Assembly (NCBI RefSeq): GCF_000971155.1
Contig: NZ_BBLX01000015.1
Coordinates: 1-59,811 of the forward strand
Origin: Demequina maris
Lineage (GTDB): Bacteria; Actinomycetota; Actinomycetes; Actinomycetales; Demequinaceae
Direction of reading: 5' to 3'
Length of the DNA: 59,811 bases
Shown here: piece by piece, positions 51,484-59,710 of the stretch
Layout: every line of letters begins with the position of its first letter
Numbering within the stretch: position 1 is the first letter of the stretch
Program-made: the position numbers and the translations under genes
The notes under the pieces: model-generated
Seen by the model: the letters and a program-made list of their open reading frames with translations, nothing else
The model's database searches: none
What the model was told of the DNA's origin: nothing

Positions 51484-52701
51484 TCAGATGGCGTCGAGCG
51501 CCCGCGCGAGGTCCTCGCGCAGGTCCTCGACGTCCTCGAGTCCGATGCTGAGGCGCACCGTCGCCTCGCACATGCCCACGGCGGCGCGCTTCTCCGCGCC
51601 GAGCTTGCGATGCGTCGTGGTGGCGGGGTGCGTCGCGATCGACTTGGCGTCGCCGAGGTTGTTCGAGATGTCGATGACCTGGAGCGCGTCGAGGAAGCGG
51701 AAGGTGGCGGCCTTGGCCTCGGGGCCGTGCGGGTCGACGCCCTCGGGCAGCGCGATGTCGATGGTGACGAGCGTGCCGCCGAGCGTCATCTGGTTCTTCG
51801 CGCGCTCGTGCTGGGGGTGCGAGGGCAGCAGCGGGTAGCGCGCGATCGCGACCTTGGGGTGCGCCTCGAGCCACTGCGCGAGGTCGAGGGCCGAGGCGGC
51901 CTGTGCCTTGACGCGGACCGCGAGCGTCTCGAGGGACTTGCCGAGCACCCACGCGGTGAACGGCGACATCGTGGCACCCATGGTGCGGACCATCTGGCGG
52001 ACCTTGTCGACGTACTCCTTGGTGCCGAGCACCGCGCCGCCGAGCACGCGGCCCTGGCCGTCGATGTGCTTGGTCGCGGAGTACACGACCGCGTCCGCCC
52101 CCAGCTGCAGCGGCTTCTGCCCGAGCGGCGTCGCGAAGACGTTGTCGACGATGAACAGCGCGCCCGCCTTCCTCGCGAGGCCCGCCACGAACGGCAGGTC
52201 CACGACGTCCTGCATGGGGTTGGTGGGGGACTCGCAGAAGACCGCGGTCGCGGGCTCGGCCAGCGCGCGCTCCCAGTCCTCGTTGACGTGGCCGTCGACG
52301 TAGTCGATGCGGATGCCCCAGCCGGCGAAGTACTCGTCGAACGTCGCGATCGAGGTGCCGAACAGCGCGCGCGACGCGACCAGCCGGTCGCCCTGGCGCA
52401 GGATCGACGCGAGCGCGACGAACACGGCCGCCATGCCGGTCGCGGTAGCGAAGCAGTCCTCGGCGCCCTCGATCGCGGCGAGGCGGGTCTCGAACATCGT
52501 GACCGTCGGGTTCGCGTACCGCGAGTACTGGTAGCGCTCGATCTCGCCCGCGAAGGCCGCCTCCGCCTCGCGCGCGGTGGGGTAGACGTAGCCCTGCGTC
52601 ATGAAGATCGCCTCGGACATCTCGTCGAACGGCGTGCGGACGTGGCCGGCGCGCACGGCGAGGGTGTCGGGACGGAGCTGCGGGGCGTCTTCCGAGGTCA
52701 T
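51484..52701 (-). CDS. metZ: O-succinyl/acetylhomoserine sulfhydrylase
   Basis: This PLP-dependent gamma-family enzyme, 405 residues, replaces the acyl group of O-acylhomoserine with sulfide to give homocysteine for methionine synthesis. It has SRYANPTVTMFETRLAAIEGAEDCFATATGMAAVFVAL (in parts), FCESPTNPMQDVVDLP, VDNVFATPLGQKPL, the PLP Lys211 in YSATKHIDGQGRVLGGAVLG and the C-terminal ATTTHRKLGAEKRAAVGMCEATVRLSIGLED (in parts). The VFATPLGQKPLQLGADAV and HIDGQGR forms favour MetZ over cystathionine gamma-synthase. ATG 52699-52701 follows TAGCCT by 6 nt, so no leader riboswitch is possible. Confidence 0.9.
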   Translation of the reverse strand: MTSEDAPQLRPDTLAVRAGHVRTPFDEMSEAIFMTQGYVYPTAREAEAAFAGEIERYQYSRYANPTVTMFETRLAAIEGAEDCFATATGMAAVFVALASILRQGDRLVASRALFGTSIATFDEYFAGWGIRIDYVDGHVNEDWERALAEPATAVFCESPTNPMQDVVDLPFVAGLARKAGALFIVDNVFATPLGQKPLQLGADAVVYSATKHIDGQGRVLGGAVLGTKEYVDKVRQMVRTMGATMSPFTAWVLGKSLETLAVRVKAQAASALDLAQWLEAHPKVAIARYPLLPSHPQHERAKNQMTLGGTLVTIDIALPEGVDPHGPEAKAATFRFLDALQVIDISNNLGDAKSIATHPATTTHRKLGAEKRAAVGMCEATVRLSIGLEDVEDLREDLARALDAI

Positions 52702-52768
52702 GGGCTCAGGCTACCGGCGCGTCGCGGGCCGCCCCAGCCCTCGATGGCACCCCTCTTTCAGCGCGCGC

Positions 52769-52827
52769 GTCGCTCAGCTCCCCGCAGGAGTCCAGAACCT
52801 CTCAGAACCGTCGCTCACTTCCCCGCA
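52769..52827 (+). repeat. Dispersed intergenic repeat, copy 2
   Basis: GTCGCTCAGCTCCCCGCA at 52769-52786 and a near-copy GTCGCTCACTTCCCCGCA at 52810-52827 are 41 bp apart. The block matches the complement of 41445-41503, including GAACCTC in the middle. It lies in the gap between metZ and the alpha-xylosidase gene. Confidence 0.85.
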
Positions 52828-52848
52828 GCGCGGCGGGGATGCGACGGG

Positions 52849-52901
52849 GAGGACGATGCGGCGGCCAGGAAGGAGTGGGGCCCGGCCGCCGCATCGTCCT
52901 C
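52849..52901 (-). terminator. Alpha-xylosidase operon terminator made of an inverted pair of the dispersed word
   Basis: Perfect 18-bp arms (52849-52866 and 52884-52901) contain GGACGATGCG and CGCATCGTCC. The right arm includes the alpha-xylosidase stop codon, so the hairpin forms at the very end of the operon transcript. Confidence 0.85.
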
Positions 52902-55170
52902 AGGCCTCGCGGACCGCGTACGCGCGACCGGAGGCGCCGGTGGCCGTGAGCGAGCCGTCGCGGGACACGACGGTGACGGTGTCGCTCGAGCCATCGGACG
53001 CGTGGAGCTCGACGGTCCTCTCGTCGGAGCCGCCGGGGTAGACCACCAGCTCGACCTCGTCGAGGTAGTCGTAGTCGGGACGGTCGTCGCGGGTGCCGCG
53101 CGCGAGCACGGTGCCGGGGCGCACGTACAGCGGCATCGAGTCGAAGCCGTGCGTCTCGCGCACCCAGCGGCCGCCCTCCACACGAGAGCCGTCGAGCAGC
53201 GACGTCCACGTGCCCTCGGGCAGGTAGAACGTCACCTCGCCCGACGCCGACATCACCGGCGCCACCAGCAGCGAGTCGCCCAGCAGGTACTGCCGGTCGA
53301 GGTGCTGCGTGGCGGGGTCGCCGGGGAAGGCGAGGAACATCGGGCGCATCATCGGCAGGCCGGTCCGCGTGGTCTGGACCGATGCGGCGTACAGGTACGG
53401 CATCAGCGACAGCTTGAGCTTGGTGAACAGCCGCGCGACGTCCACCGCCTCGTCGTCGAAGGCCCACGGCACGCGGTACGAGCCGCTGCCGTGCAGGCGC
53501 GAGTGCGTGGACATGAGGCCGAACGCGAGCCAGCGCTTGAAGACGCCCGCGTCGGGGGTGCCCTCGAAGCCGCCGATGTCGTGGCTCCAGTAGCCGAAGC
53601 CCGAGCTCATGAGCGACAGGCCGCCGCGCAGCGTCTCCGCCATCGAGACGTACGACGAGGTGTTGTCGCCGCCCCAGTGGACCGGCATCGTCTGGCCGCC
53701 CGCGGTCGCGGACCGCGCGAACAGCACGGCCTCGCCCTCGCCCTTCTCCTCGACCAGCGCCTCCCACACGGCCTCGTTGTAGAGCTGCGTGTAGAGGTTG
53801 TGCATGGTTTCGGGGCGCGAGCCGTCGTGCCACACCACGTCGGTGGGGATCCGCTCGCCGAAGTCCGTCTTGATCGCGTCGACGCCCTGGCGGACCAGGG
53901 TGCGGATGAAGTCCTGGAACCAGGCCCGCGCCTCGGGGTTGGTGAAGTCCACCAGCCCCATGCCGGCCTGCCACTGGTCCCACTGCCAGACGGTGCCGTC
54001 GGCGCGCTTGACCAGGTAGCCGTTCTCCATCCCCTCGCGGAACATGCGGCCGCGCTGCGCGATGTAGGGGTTGATCCACGCGGACACGTGGAGGTCCTTG
54101 TCCTCGTGCATGCGGCGGAGCATGCCGTCGGGGTCGGGGAACACGCGCTCGTCCCACACGCCGTCGGTCCAGTTGAACTCGCGCATCCAGAAGCAGTCGT
54201 AGTGGAACACCGACAGCGGGATGTCGCGCTCGCGCATGCCGTCCACGAACGAGGTCACGGTCTCCTCGTCGTAGTCCGTGGTGAACGACGTTGACAGCCA
54301 CAGGCCGAACGACCAGTCCGGCACGCGCGGCGGGCGGCCCAGGAGCTGCGTGTACCGCGACACCGCCTCGGCGGGCGTGGGGCCGGCGAACACCAGGTAC
54401 TCGAGGGACTCGCCCGCGGTCGAGAACTGGACCCGCTCGACCGCCTCGGAGCCCACCTCGAAGCTCACGTGCTCGGGGTGGTTGACCAGCACGCCGTAGC
54501 CCTTGGAGGACAGGTAGAACGGCACCGACTTGTACGCCTGCTCGGAGCTGGTGCCGCCGTCGGCGTTCCAGATGTCGACGCTCTGGCCGTTCTTGACGAA
54601 CGGGCCGAAGCGCTCGCCTAGGCCGTAGACGGTCTCGCCGACGTCGAGGTCGAGCTGCTCGTGCACGTAGGCACGATGCGGGGCGAGGCCGGTCGCGCTG
54701 TAACCGGTCGCGCCGGTGGGCTCCGCGGAGACCGACGCGTGGTCCGCGAGCGTCATGTAGCCGACCGAGTGGTGGCCCGAGCCGGTGATGCGCTCGCCGT
54801 CCACCTCGAAGTCGAGGCGCCACGGCGCGCCCTTGGCGATGCGCGCGGTGAGGCGGCCCGACGTGAGGGTGCCCCCCGCATCGTCGACCTGCGCGGTGCC
54901 CGCGCCCTCGACGGCGCCCGGCATGCGGAAGCCGGGGGAACGATGCGCGCCCTGGTGGTGGTCGATCCGCACCTTGATGACGCCCTCGAGCGGGGACGTG
55001 AGGGTGACGGTGAGCATCGCCCGGTTGAGGACGTCGCCGCGCGACCGGATGACCCGCGTGGGCGCGTGCACCGTGAGGGTGTCGCCCTCCGCCCAGACGT
55101 CGTAGGCCTCCTCCGCGTAGAGGGCGTCGACGCCGGGCCGGCGCTGCCAGAAACCGTCGGTGAACTTCAC
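52900..55170 (-). CDS. Alpha-xylosidase, glycoside hydrolase family 31 (YicI-like)
   Basis: This 756-residue cytosolic GH31 enzyme probably releases xylose from isoprimeverose-type oligosaccharides of xyloglucan. It has FHYDCFWMREFNWTDGVWDERVFPDP (in parts), the nucleophile Asp436 in AIKTDFGERIPTDVVWHDG, NEAVWEALVEEKGEGEAVLFARSATAGGQTMPVHWGGDN (in parts) with the likely acid/base Asp502, and GFGYWSHDIGGFEGTPD. KTDFGE and HWGGDN are the YicI-type forms. GTG 55168-55170 overlaps the permease stop by 4 bp, with GGAG upstream. It is the last gene of the LacI-controlled sugar operon. Confidence 0.93.
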   Translation of the reverse strand: MKFTDGFWQRRPGVDALYAEEAYDVWAEGDTLTVHAPTRVIRSRGDVLNRAMLTVTLTSPLEGVIKVRIDHHQGAHRSPGFRMPGAVEGAGTAQVDDAGGTLTSGRLTARIAKGAPWRLDFEVDGERITGSGHHSVGYMTLADHASVSAEPTGATGYSATGLAPHRAYVHEQLDLDVGETVYGLGERFGPFVKNGQSVDIWNADGGTSSEQAYKSVPFYLSSKGYGVLVNHPEHVSFEVGSEAVERVQFSTAGESLEYLVFAGPTPAEAVSRYTQLLGRPPRVPDWSFGLWLSTSFTTDYDEETVTSFVDGMRERDIPLSVFHYDCFWMREFNWTDGVWDERVFPDPDGMLRRMHEDKDLHVSAWINPYIAQRGRMFREGMENGYLVKRADGTVWQWDQWQAGMGLVDFTNPEARAWFQDFIRTLVRQGVDAIKTDFGERIPTDVVWHDGSRPETMHNLYTQLYNEAVWEALVEEKGEGEAVLFARSATAGGQTMPVHWGGDNTSSYVSMAETLRGGLSLMSSGFGYWSHDIGGFEGTPDAGVFKRWLAFGLMSTHSRLHGSGSYRVPWAFDDEAVDVARLFTKLKLSLMPYLYAASVQTTRTGLPMMRPMFLAFPGDPATQHLDRQYLLGDSLLVAPVMSASGEVTFYLPEGTWTSLLDGSRVEGGRWVRETHGFDSMPLYVRPGTVLARGTRDDRPDYDYLDEVELVVYPGGSDERTVELHASDGSSDTVTVVSRDGSLTATGASGRAYAVREA

Positions 55171-56060
55171 TTCACTGCTCCTGCCGTGATGCCGCGCGTG
55201 AGGGTGCGCTGGAAGATGAGGAAGAAGATGATCGTCGGGATGATGCTGATGAGCGTGCCCGCGATCAGGGTGGTGGTGTCCGTCTGACGCTCGCCGTTGA
55301 GCTGCTCGAGCAGCAGCGGCACCGTGAGCGAGTCGGACGTGTTGAGGAAGGCCAGCGGCAGCAGGAACTCGTTCCACGTCCAGATGAAGAAGAACACCAT
55401 GAGCACCGACAGCGTCGGGCGGACGATGGGCACGATCACCGAGCGCAGCACGCGCCACCGCGACGCGCCATCCACCGAGGCCGCCTCGAGGATCTCCTTG
55501 GGGAACGTCCCGAGCAGCGACGACAGCAGGTACGTGCCGAACGCGGACTGGATCACCACGAACGTGAGGATCACGGACCACGGGTTCGACAGCAGGCCCA
55601 GGTCGTCGTACAGCTTGAACAGCGGGTCGAACAGCATCTCCTGCGGGACCAGGTTGGCCATGAGGAAGATGAGCACGATCCACGTGCGCCCGCGGACGCG
55701 GCCGATGCCGATCGCGAACGAGTTCAGCACGGACACGATCACCGCGATGATCGCGACCATCGTCGAGATGAAGATCGAGTTCCACAGCGCTCGCGGGAAG
55801 TTCTGGGTCTCCCAGAACGTCTTGATGCCCTCGAAGCTGAGCGCCTGCGGCAGCTCGAGCGGGCCCGAGTTCGCGTAGTCCTGCGGGGACTTGAACGCGT
55901 TGAGCAGCAGCAGGAGCATCGGGAACACGATGGCGATGGCGCCGAGCACGGCGAGGATCAGCATCACCCACTCGGCGGGGGTGCGCGGGCGGGCCTTGTT
56001 GCGGCGGTCCTTGCCGGGGGACTGCGGCGCGGGGGCGGGGGCCTGGGCGACGGCGGTCAT
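55167..56060 (-). CDS. Sugar ABC transporter permease (MalG-type)
   Basis: This 297-residue membrane subunit has six helices (AEWVMLILAVLGAIAIVFPMLLLLLNAF at about 29-57 the first). The conserved EAA loop EAASVDGASRWRVLRSVIVPIVRPTLSV near residue 200 (read as EAASVDGASRWRVLRSVIVP) contacts the ATPase. The N terminus is Pro/Gln-rich. It starts at ATG 56058-56060, 1 bp after the companion permease stop. It belongs to the carbohydrate uptake transporter-1 (CUT1) family. Together with the other permease and the binding lipoprotein it forms an importer, presumably for the xylosides cleaved by the adjacent alpha-xylosidase. Confidence 0.93.
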   Translation of the reverse strand: MTAVAQAPAPAPQSPGKDRRNKARPRTPAEWVMLILAVLGAIAIVFPMLLLLLNAFKSPQDYANSGPLELPQALSFEGIKTFWETQNFPRALWNSIFISTMVAIIAVIVSVLNSFAIGIGRVRGRTWIVLIFLMANLVPQEMLFDPLFKLYDDLGLLSNPWSVILTFVVIQSAFGTYLLSSLLGTFPKEILEAASVDGASRWRVLRSVIVPIVRPTLSVLMVFFFIWTWNEFLLPLAFLNTSDSLTVPLLLEQLNGERQTDTTTLIAGTLISIIPTIIFFLIFQRTLTRGITAGAVK

Positions 56061-56061
56061 G

Positions 56062-57027
56062 TCAGGCGTCCTTTCGCTCGGCGCGGTTCTGCACGCGGAT
56101 GAAGATGATGGCGACCACGACGACGAGGATCGTGATGGCGGAGGCGATGGTCGCGGCGTAGCCCTTGTCGGTGCCGCGGATGAACTCCTGGTACGCGTAG
56201 AACGAGGGCACGTACGTGGACTTCGAGGGCCCGCCGCCGGTGAGGATGAACACCGGGGCGAAGACCTTGAGCGCCGCGATCGTGGTCGTGAGGGCCACGA
56301 CGAAGACCTCGGGCTGGATCATCGGCAGCGTGATCGCGCGGAAGCGCTGGAACCAGTTGGCGCCGTCGAGCTCGGCGGCCTCGTACAGCTGCGGGTCGAC
56401 GCGCTGGAGGGCGGCCATGAAGATCACGACCGGGTAGCCGATCTGGATCCAGATCATCAGCACCATGACCGAGGCCATCGCGGTCGAGTACTGGCCGCCG
56501 AGCCAGTTGATCTCGACCTCGCTGCCGGTGAGGGCGGTGAGGAACTGGTTGAGGACGCCGTCGGAGTTGGGCTTGAGGATCCAGCTGAACATCACGCCGG
56601 CGACGGCGATCGGGAGGATCTGCGGCAGGTAGTAGGTCGCGCGCAGGAAGCTGGAGAGGCGGGCGCCGAAGCGGCGGCCGACCACGTCGAACAGCAGCGC
56701 GGCGATGATGAGGCCGAGCAGGGTCGGCACGATCACCATGGCGATGATCACCAGGATGATGTTCTTGAACGACTGGAGGAACTCCTGGTCGCCGAACAGC
56801 GCGATCCAGTTCTCGAGTCCCGCGAACGACTCCTCGGCGCGGCCGCCGCGCCAGTGGAAGAAACTCAGGCGCACGTTGCGCACGATCGGGTAGAAGATCA
56901 CGAGGCCGACGAGCAGGGCGCCGGGGATGAGGTACAGCCAGTAGCCGAGCTTGCTGCCGCCGCGCTGCGGGATGCGGGCGGCCTCGTCTGAAGGTCGGGT
57001 GCGCATGCGCTGGGGGGTCGAGGTCAT
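56062..57027 (-). CDS. Sugar ABC transporter permease (MalF-type)
   Basis: This 321-residue CUT1 permease has six to seven helices (LGYWLYLIPGALLVGLVIFYPIVRNV at about 26-51 first). A periplasmic loop has FFHWRGGRAEESFAGLENWIALFGDQEF typical of MalF-like subunits (in parts). The EAA loop YEAAELDGANWFQRFRAITLPMIQPEV is near residue 215. The start is ATG 57025-57027, 50 bp downstream of the hairpin that separates it from the binding-protein gene. Its stop is followed 1 bp later by the second permease. Confidence 0.93.
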   Translation of the reverse strand: MTSTPQRMRTRPSDEAARIPQRGGSKLGYWLYLIPGALLVGLVIFYPIVRNVRLSFFHWRGGRAEESFAGLENWIALFGDQEFLQSFKNIILVIIAMVIVPTLLGLIIAALLFDVVGRRFGARLSSFLRATYYLPQILPIAVAGVMFSWILKPNSDGVLNQFLTALTGSEVEINWLGGQYSTAMASVMVLMIWIQIGYPVVIFMAALQRVDPQLYEAAELDGANWFQRFRAITLPMIQPEVFVVALTTTIAALKVFAPVFILTGGGPSKSTYVPSFYAYQEFIRGTDKGYAATIASAITILVVVVAIIFIRVQNRAERKDA

Positions 57028-57042
57028 GAGGGATCCGTCTCC

Positions 57043-57077
57043 GGTGGGGTCCGGGCCGCGAGGGCCCGGACCCCACC
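57043..57077 (-). terminator. Intercistronic hairpin between binding-protein and permease genes
   Basis: A perfect 15-bp stem (57043-57057 with 57063-57077) and 5-nt loop lies 16 bp after the binding-protein stop. Such hairpins usually attenuate or stabilise, allowing more binding protein than permease; that role is inferred. Confidence 0.8.
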
Positions 57078-57093
57078 TTGCCGAGGGTGGTGA

Positions 57094-58419
57094 CTAGCGG
57101 AGATCCGCCACGTAGCTCTCGTAGTAGTCCATGAGCTGGGCGTTGGCCTCGTCGGCGGAGACGTCGCCGTTGACGATGCTCTGCATCACGGAGTTGAGGT
57201 CGCCGTAGAAGGTCGGCGTCGGCCAGTCGGGGTAGAAGGACAGGCCGTCACGGTCGTTGACCTCGTTGAAGAGCTCGATGAGCGCCTGCGCGTCGGCATC
57301 GGTGATGTCGGCGGTGTCCGCCGCGACCGGGAGGCCGCCGGACTCGCCGAGCAGCGCCTGGACCTCGGGACGCATGGTGACGTCGATGAAGATCTCCGCG
57401 AGCTCGGGCTGCTTGGACTCGACGGGGACCACCCAGATGTTGCCGCCCGAACCGGGGGTCAGCGTGGTGCCGGGCCAGTTCGTGATGCCCATCTCGAAGT
57501 CGGTGATGTCGGAGAGCATGCGGCCGTACCACCACGAGCCCGAGTAGAACATCGGCGCCTCGCCGTTGATGAACTGCAGGCCGGCATCCTCGGCGGTCAT
57601 GCCCGAGGCGTCGCCGCTGATGTAGCCGGCGTCGACCCAGTCCGCGAGGGTGCTCGAGGCGTAGGAGACCTCGGGGCCGGTCCAGTCGACCGCCTCGGTG
57701 TACAGCTGGTACGCGTCGACCCACGAGCGGTCGGCCTGCGACAGCGCGAGCTGGTACCAGAGCTGGCCCATCGGGTACTCCTGCGCCGAGGTGGTGAGCG
57801 GCGTGACGCCTTCCGCCTCGAAGGCCTCCATCGCGGCCTCGAGGCTCGCCTCGTCGGTCGGGACGTCGATGCCGTACTCGTCGAACATGTCCTGGTTGTA
57901 GTAGAGGAACACGAACTCGCCGTAGTTCGGGACGCCGTACCAGCTGCCCGAGCCCATGACGCCGTCCTCGTCGTACTTGGCGATGGTGTCGATGCCCGCG
58001 CTGAGCTTGTCAGCCCAGCCGTAGGTCTCGTACGCGTCGTCGAGCGGCAGGATCACGCCGGTCGCCGCGAGCTGGCCCGCGGTGCCGTTGCCCTTGTTGT
58101 ACTCGGACACGTCGGGCGCGTCGGAGGAGTCGAAGAGCTGCTGCGCGGAGGCGTTGAGGTCCTCGAACGCGGTGGTCTGGAGGTCGACGGTCGCGCCGGT
58201 CTCCTCCTCGAAGATCTCGATGGCCTTGTTCCAGGCGATGCCCATCGCGGACTCGTCGCCCTCGTAGTGCATGACCGTGAGGGTCTCGCCGGTGTAGTCG
58301 CCGTCGCCCGCACCGGCGGACGAGCCGCCGGTGCCGCCGTCGTCGGAGGACGAGCATGCGCTCAGGCTCAGGGCGCCGGCCGCGAGCACGGCGGTCGCTG
58401 CTGTGATGCGGTACTTCAT
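57094..58419 (-). CDS. Sugar ABC transporter substrate-binding lipoprotein
   Basis: This 441-residue extracytoplasmic solute-binding protein of the family 1 type has signal peptide MKYRITAATAVLAAGALSLSACSSS with lipobox LSAC, then a Gly/Ser linker. The mature fold contains EIFEEETGATVDLQTTAFEDL, PDVSEYNKGNGTAGQLAATGVILPLDD, a WYGVPNYGEFVFLYYNQDMFDEYGIDVPTDEASLEAAMEAFE region (in parts), NGEAPMFYSGSWWYG and GGNIWVVPVES. It starts at ATG 58417-58419 after AGGAAACGGA. A LacI operator lies 63 bp upstream. It determines uptake specificity; the neighbour alpha-xylosidase suggests xyloglucan-derived sugars. Confidence 0.94.
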   Translation of the reverse strand: MKYRITAATAVLAAGALSLSACSSSDDGGTGGSSAGAGDGDYTGETLTVMHYEGDESAMGIAWNKAIEIFEEETGATVDLQTTAFEDLNASAQQLFDSSDAPDVSEYNKGNGTAGQLAATGVILPLDDAYETYGWADKLSAGIDTIAKYDEDGVMGSGSWYGVPNYGEFVFLYYNQDMFDEYGIDVPTDEASLEAAMEAFEAEGVTPLTTSAQEYPMGQLWYQLALSQADRSWVDAYQLYTEAVDWTGPEVSYASSTLADWVDAGYISGDASGMTAEDAGLQFINGEAPMFYSGSWWYGRMLSDITDFEMGITNWPGTTLTPGSGGNIWVVPVESKQPELAEIFIDVTMRPEVQALLGESGGLPVAADTADITDADAQALIELFNEVNDRDGLSFYPDWPTPTFYGDLNSVMQSIVNGDVSADEANAQLMDYYESYVADLR

Positions 58420-58481
58420 TGTCCGTTTCCTGCTTCCTTGTCGTGGCCCGGAGGCCGTTGGTGCGTCGTGTCGGCGATCTT

Positions 58482-58495
58482 TCGAAGCGCTTCGA
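58482..58495. promoter_or_regulatory. LacI-family operator 1, upstream of the sugar operon
   Basis: The perfect 14-bp palindrome TCGAAGCGCTTCGA, with the central CG typical of LacI-family sites, lies between lacI and the binding-protein gene. An identical copy is at 59651-59664. Confidence 0.85.
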
Positions 58496-58540
58496 CGATG
58501 CGCGTGCGCGAGGGGTGGTCCGGGGAGGTCGGCTCGCCCC

Positions 58541-59560
58541 TCAGGGGGAGCCCGGCGTCGCTCGCGCGATCACCGAGCCGCGGTCGATGTACGTGGGCGG
58601 GAGGAGGACGATGCGGGGCGTGTGCTCCGCTCCGTCGATCGCCTGGACCAGGAGGTCCACGGCGGCGGCGCACGATGCGTGGGCATCGAGCGGCATGGTG
58701 TCGAACGGCACGGCGAAGCGTGCCGTCGTGAAGCTGACGCCGGCGGCGATGACCGAGACGTCGCGGGGGACCTCGAGGCCGCGGGTCGCGAGGATCGCGG
58801 ACAGCGACGAGGCCACGTCGGCGGTGGTGTTGAGCACGATCCCGTCCAGGCCGGGCAGCTGCTCGAGGAGTCGGCGCACGCTGCCGTCGGCGGTGTGGCC
58901 GTTGGGGTGCGTGACGGCGTGGCGCACGCCGCGCGCCTCGCACTGCGCGAGGAAGGCGCGGAGGAAGCGGATCGGGAAGTTGGAGCCGCGGGTCAGCGTC
59001 TCCTGGCGGTGCGAGATCAGGCCGATCTGCGTGTGTCCCGCGTCGACGAGGCGGTCGACCGCCTGGCGCGCGGCCGCCTCGAAGTCGAGGTCGACGCACA
59101 CGAGGCCCGCGGTGTCGGCGGGCACGCCCACGAACACCGTGGGGCACGCGAGCTTGCGCGCCAGCGGGACCCGCGCATCGTCCACGTCGACGTCCAGGAC
59201 GACGATCCCGTCGGCGAGCTGCGTCGCGGCCGAGCGGCGCATGCCCTCGAACGCGTCGTCGTGGACCAGCAGGAGGGTGTCGTAGTTGTGCTCGCGGGCG
59301 ACGCGCGTGGTCTGCATGGCGAAGGCCATGTGCGCGGCGTCGTCGGTGTCGGGGTGCACGGGCTCGCTCACCGCGATGATGTGCGAGCGGTGCGCGGCGA
59401 GCATGCGGGCGCTCGCGTGGGGGAGGTAGCCGAGCTGGTCGGCGGCGGCGAGGACGCGGTCGCGGGTCTCGGCGGTGATCGAGCGCTTGCCGGACAGCGC
59501 GTACGAGACGGTGCTGATCGACACCCCCGCGGCCTGCGCCACGTCAGCGATCGTCGCCAT
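58541..59560 (-). CDS. LacI-family transcriptional regulator
   Basis: This 339-residue repressor has an N-terminal helix-turn-helix MATIADVAQAAGVSISTVSYALSGKRSITAETRDRVLAAADQLGY (seen as TIADVAQAAGVSISTVSYALSGK), a hinge with the family HASARML segment, and a periplasmic-binding-protein-like sensor domain (IIAVSEPVHPDTDDAAHMAFAMQ, GLVCVDLDFEAAARQAVDRLVDAGHTQIGLIS in parts). The start is ATG 59558-59560. Two identical operators flank it, one before its own gene and one before the transporter, so it probably represses both itself and the sugar operon until the imported oligosaccharide binds. Confidence 0.95.
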   Translation of the reverse strand: MATIADVAQAAGVSISTVSYALSGKRSITAETRDRVLAAADQLGYLPHASARMLAAHRSHIIAVSEPVHPDTDDAAHMAFAMQTTRVAREHNYDTLLLVHDDAFEGMRRSAATQLADGIVVLDVDVDDARVPLARKLACPTVFVGVPADTAGLVCVDLDFEAAARQAVDRLVDAGHTQIGLISHRQETLTRGSNFPIRFLRAFLAQCEARGVRHAVTHPNGHTADGSVRRLLEQLPGLDGIVLNTTADVASSLSAILATRGLEVPRDVSVIAAGVSFTTARFAVPFDTMPLDAHASCAAAVDLLVQAIDGAEHTPRIVLLPPTYIDRGSVIARATPGSP

Positions 59561-59650
59561 CTCGACCCCATCGTCTCGAGCGGCCGGGGCTCCCTCCCGG
59601 CACGGGTTGCGGGGTGCTCCCCGCTGTCTCGCGAGGCCTGGACCTCACGA

Positions 59651-59664
59651 TCGAAGCGCTTCGA
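59651..59664. promoter_or_regulatory. LacI-family operator 2, upstream of lacI
   Basis: TCGAAGCGCTTCGA is identical to the operator at 58482-58495. It lies about 20 bp downstream of the lacI -10 on the minus strand, in position to block transcription elongation or initiation. Confidence 0.85.
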
Positions 59665-59681
59665 CGCGCCGCGATGCCACG

Positions 59682-59710
59682 ACGTTATGTTGCTCGCCGC
59701 AACAAAGCAA
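59682..59710 (-). promoter_or_regulatory. lacI promoter
   Basis: On the minus strand TTGCTT (59705-59710) and TAACGT (59682-59687) are exactly 17 bp apart in an AT-richer stretch, 120 bp upstream of lacI. From 59711 to the window end I see no gene. Confidence 0.6.

Noticed and set aside
52702..52899. SAM or other methionine riboswitch before metZ
   Set aside because: metZ is on the minus strand with a -10 box 6 nt before its start, so it has no leader; the region named is downstream of the xylosidase and holds a repeat and terminator.
52802..54823. Long alternative frame within the alpha-xylosidase gene
   Set aside because: It is Arg/Gly/Ala-rich shadow sequence in another frame of the same strand; the GH31 motifs are in the frame ending at 52900.
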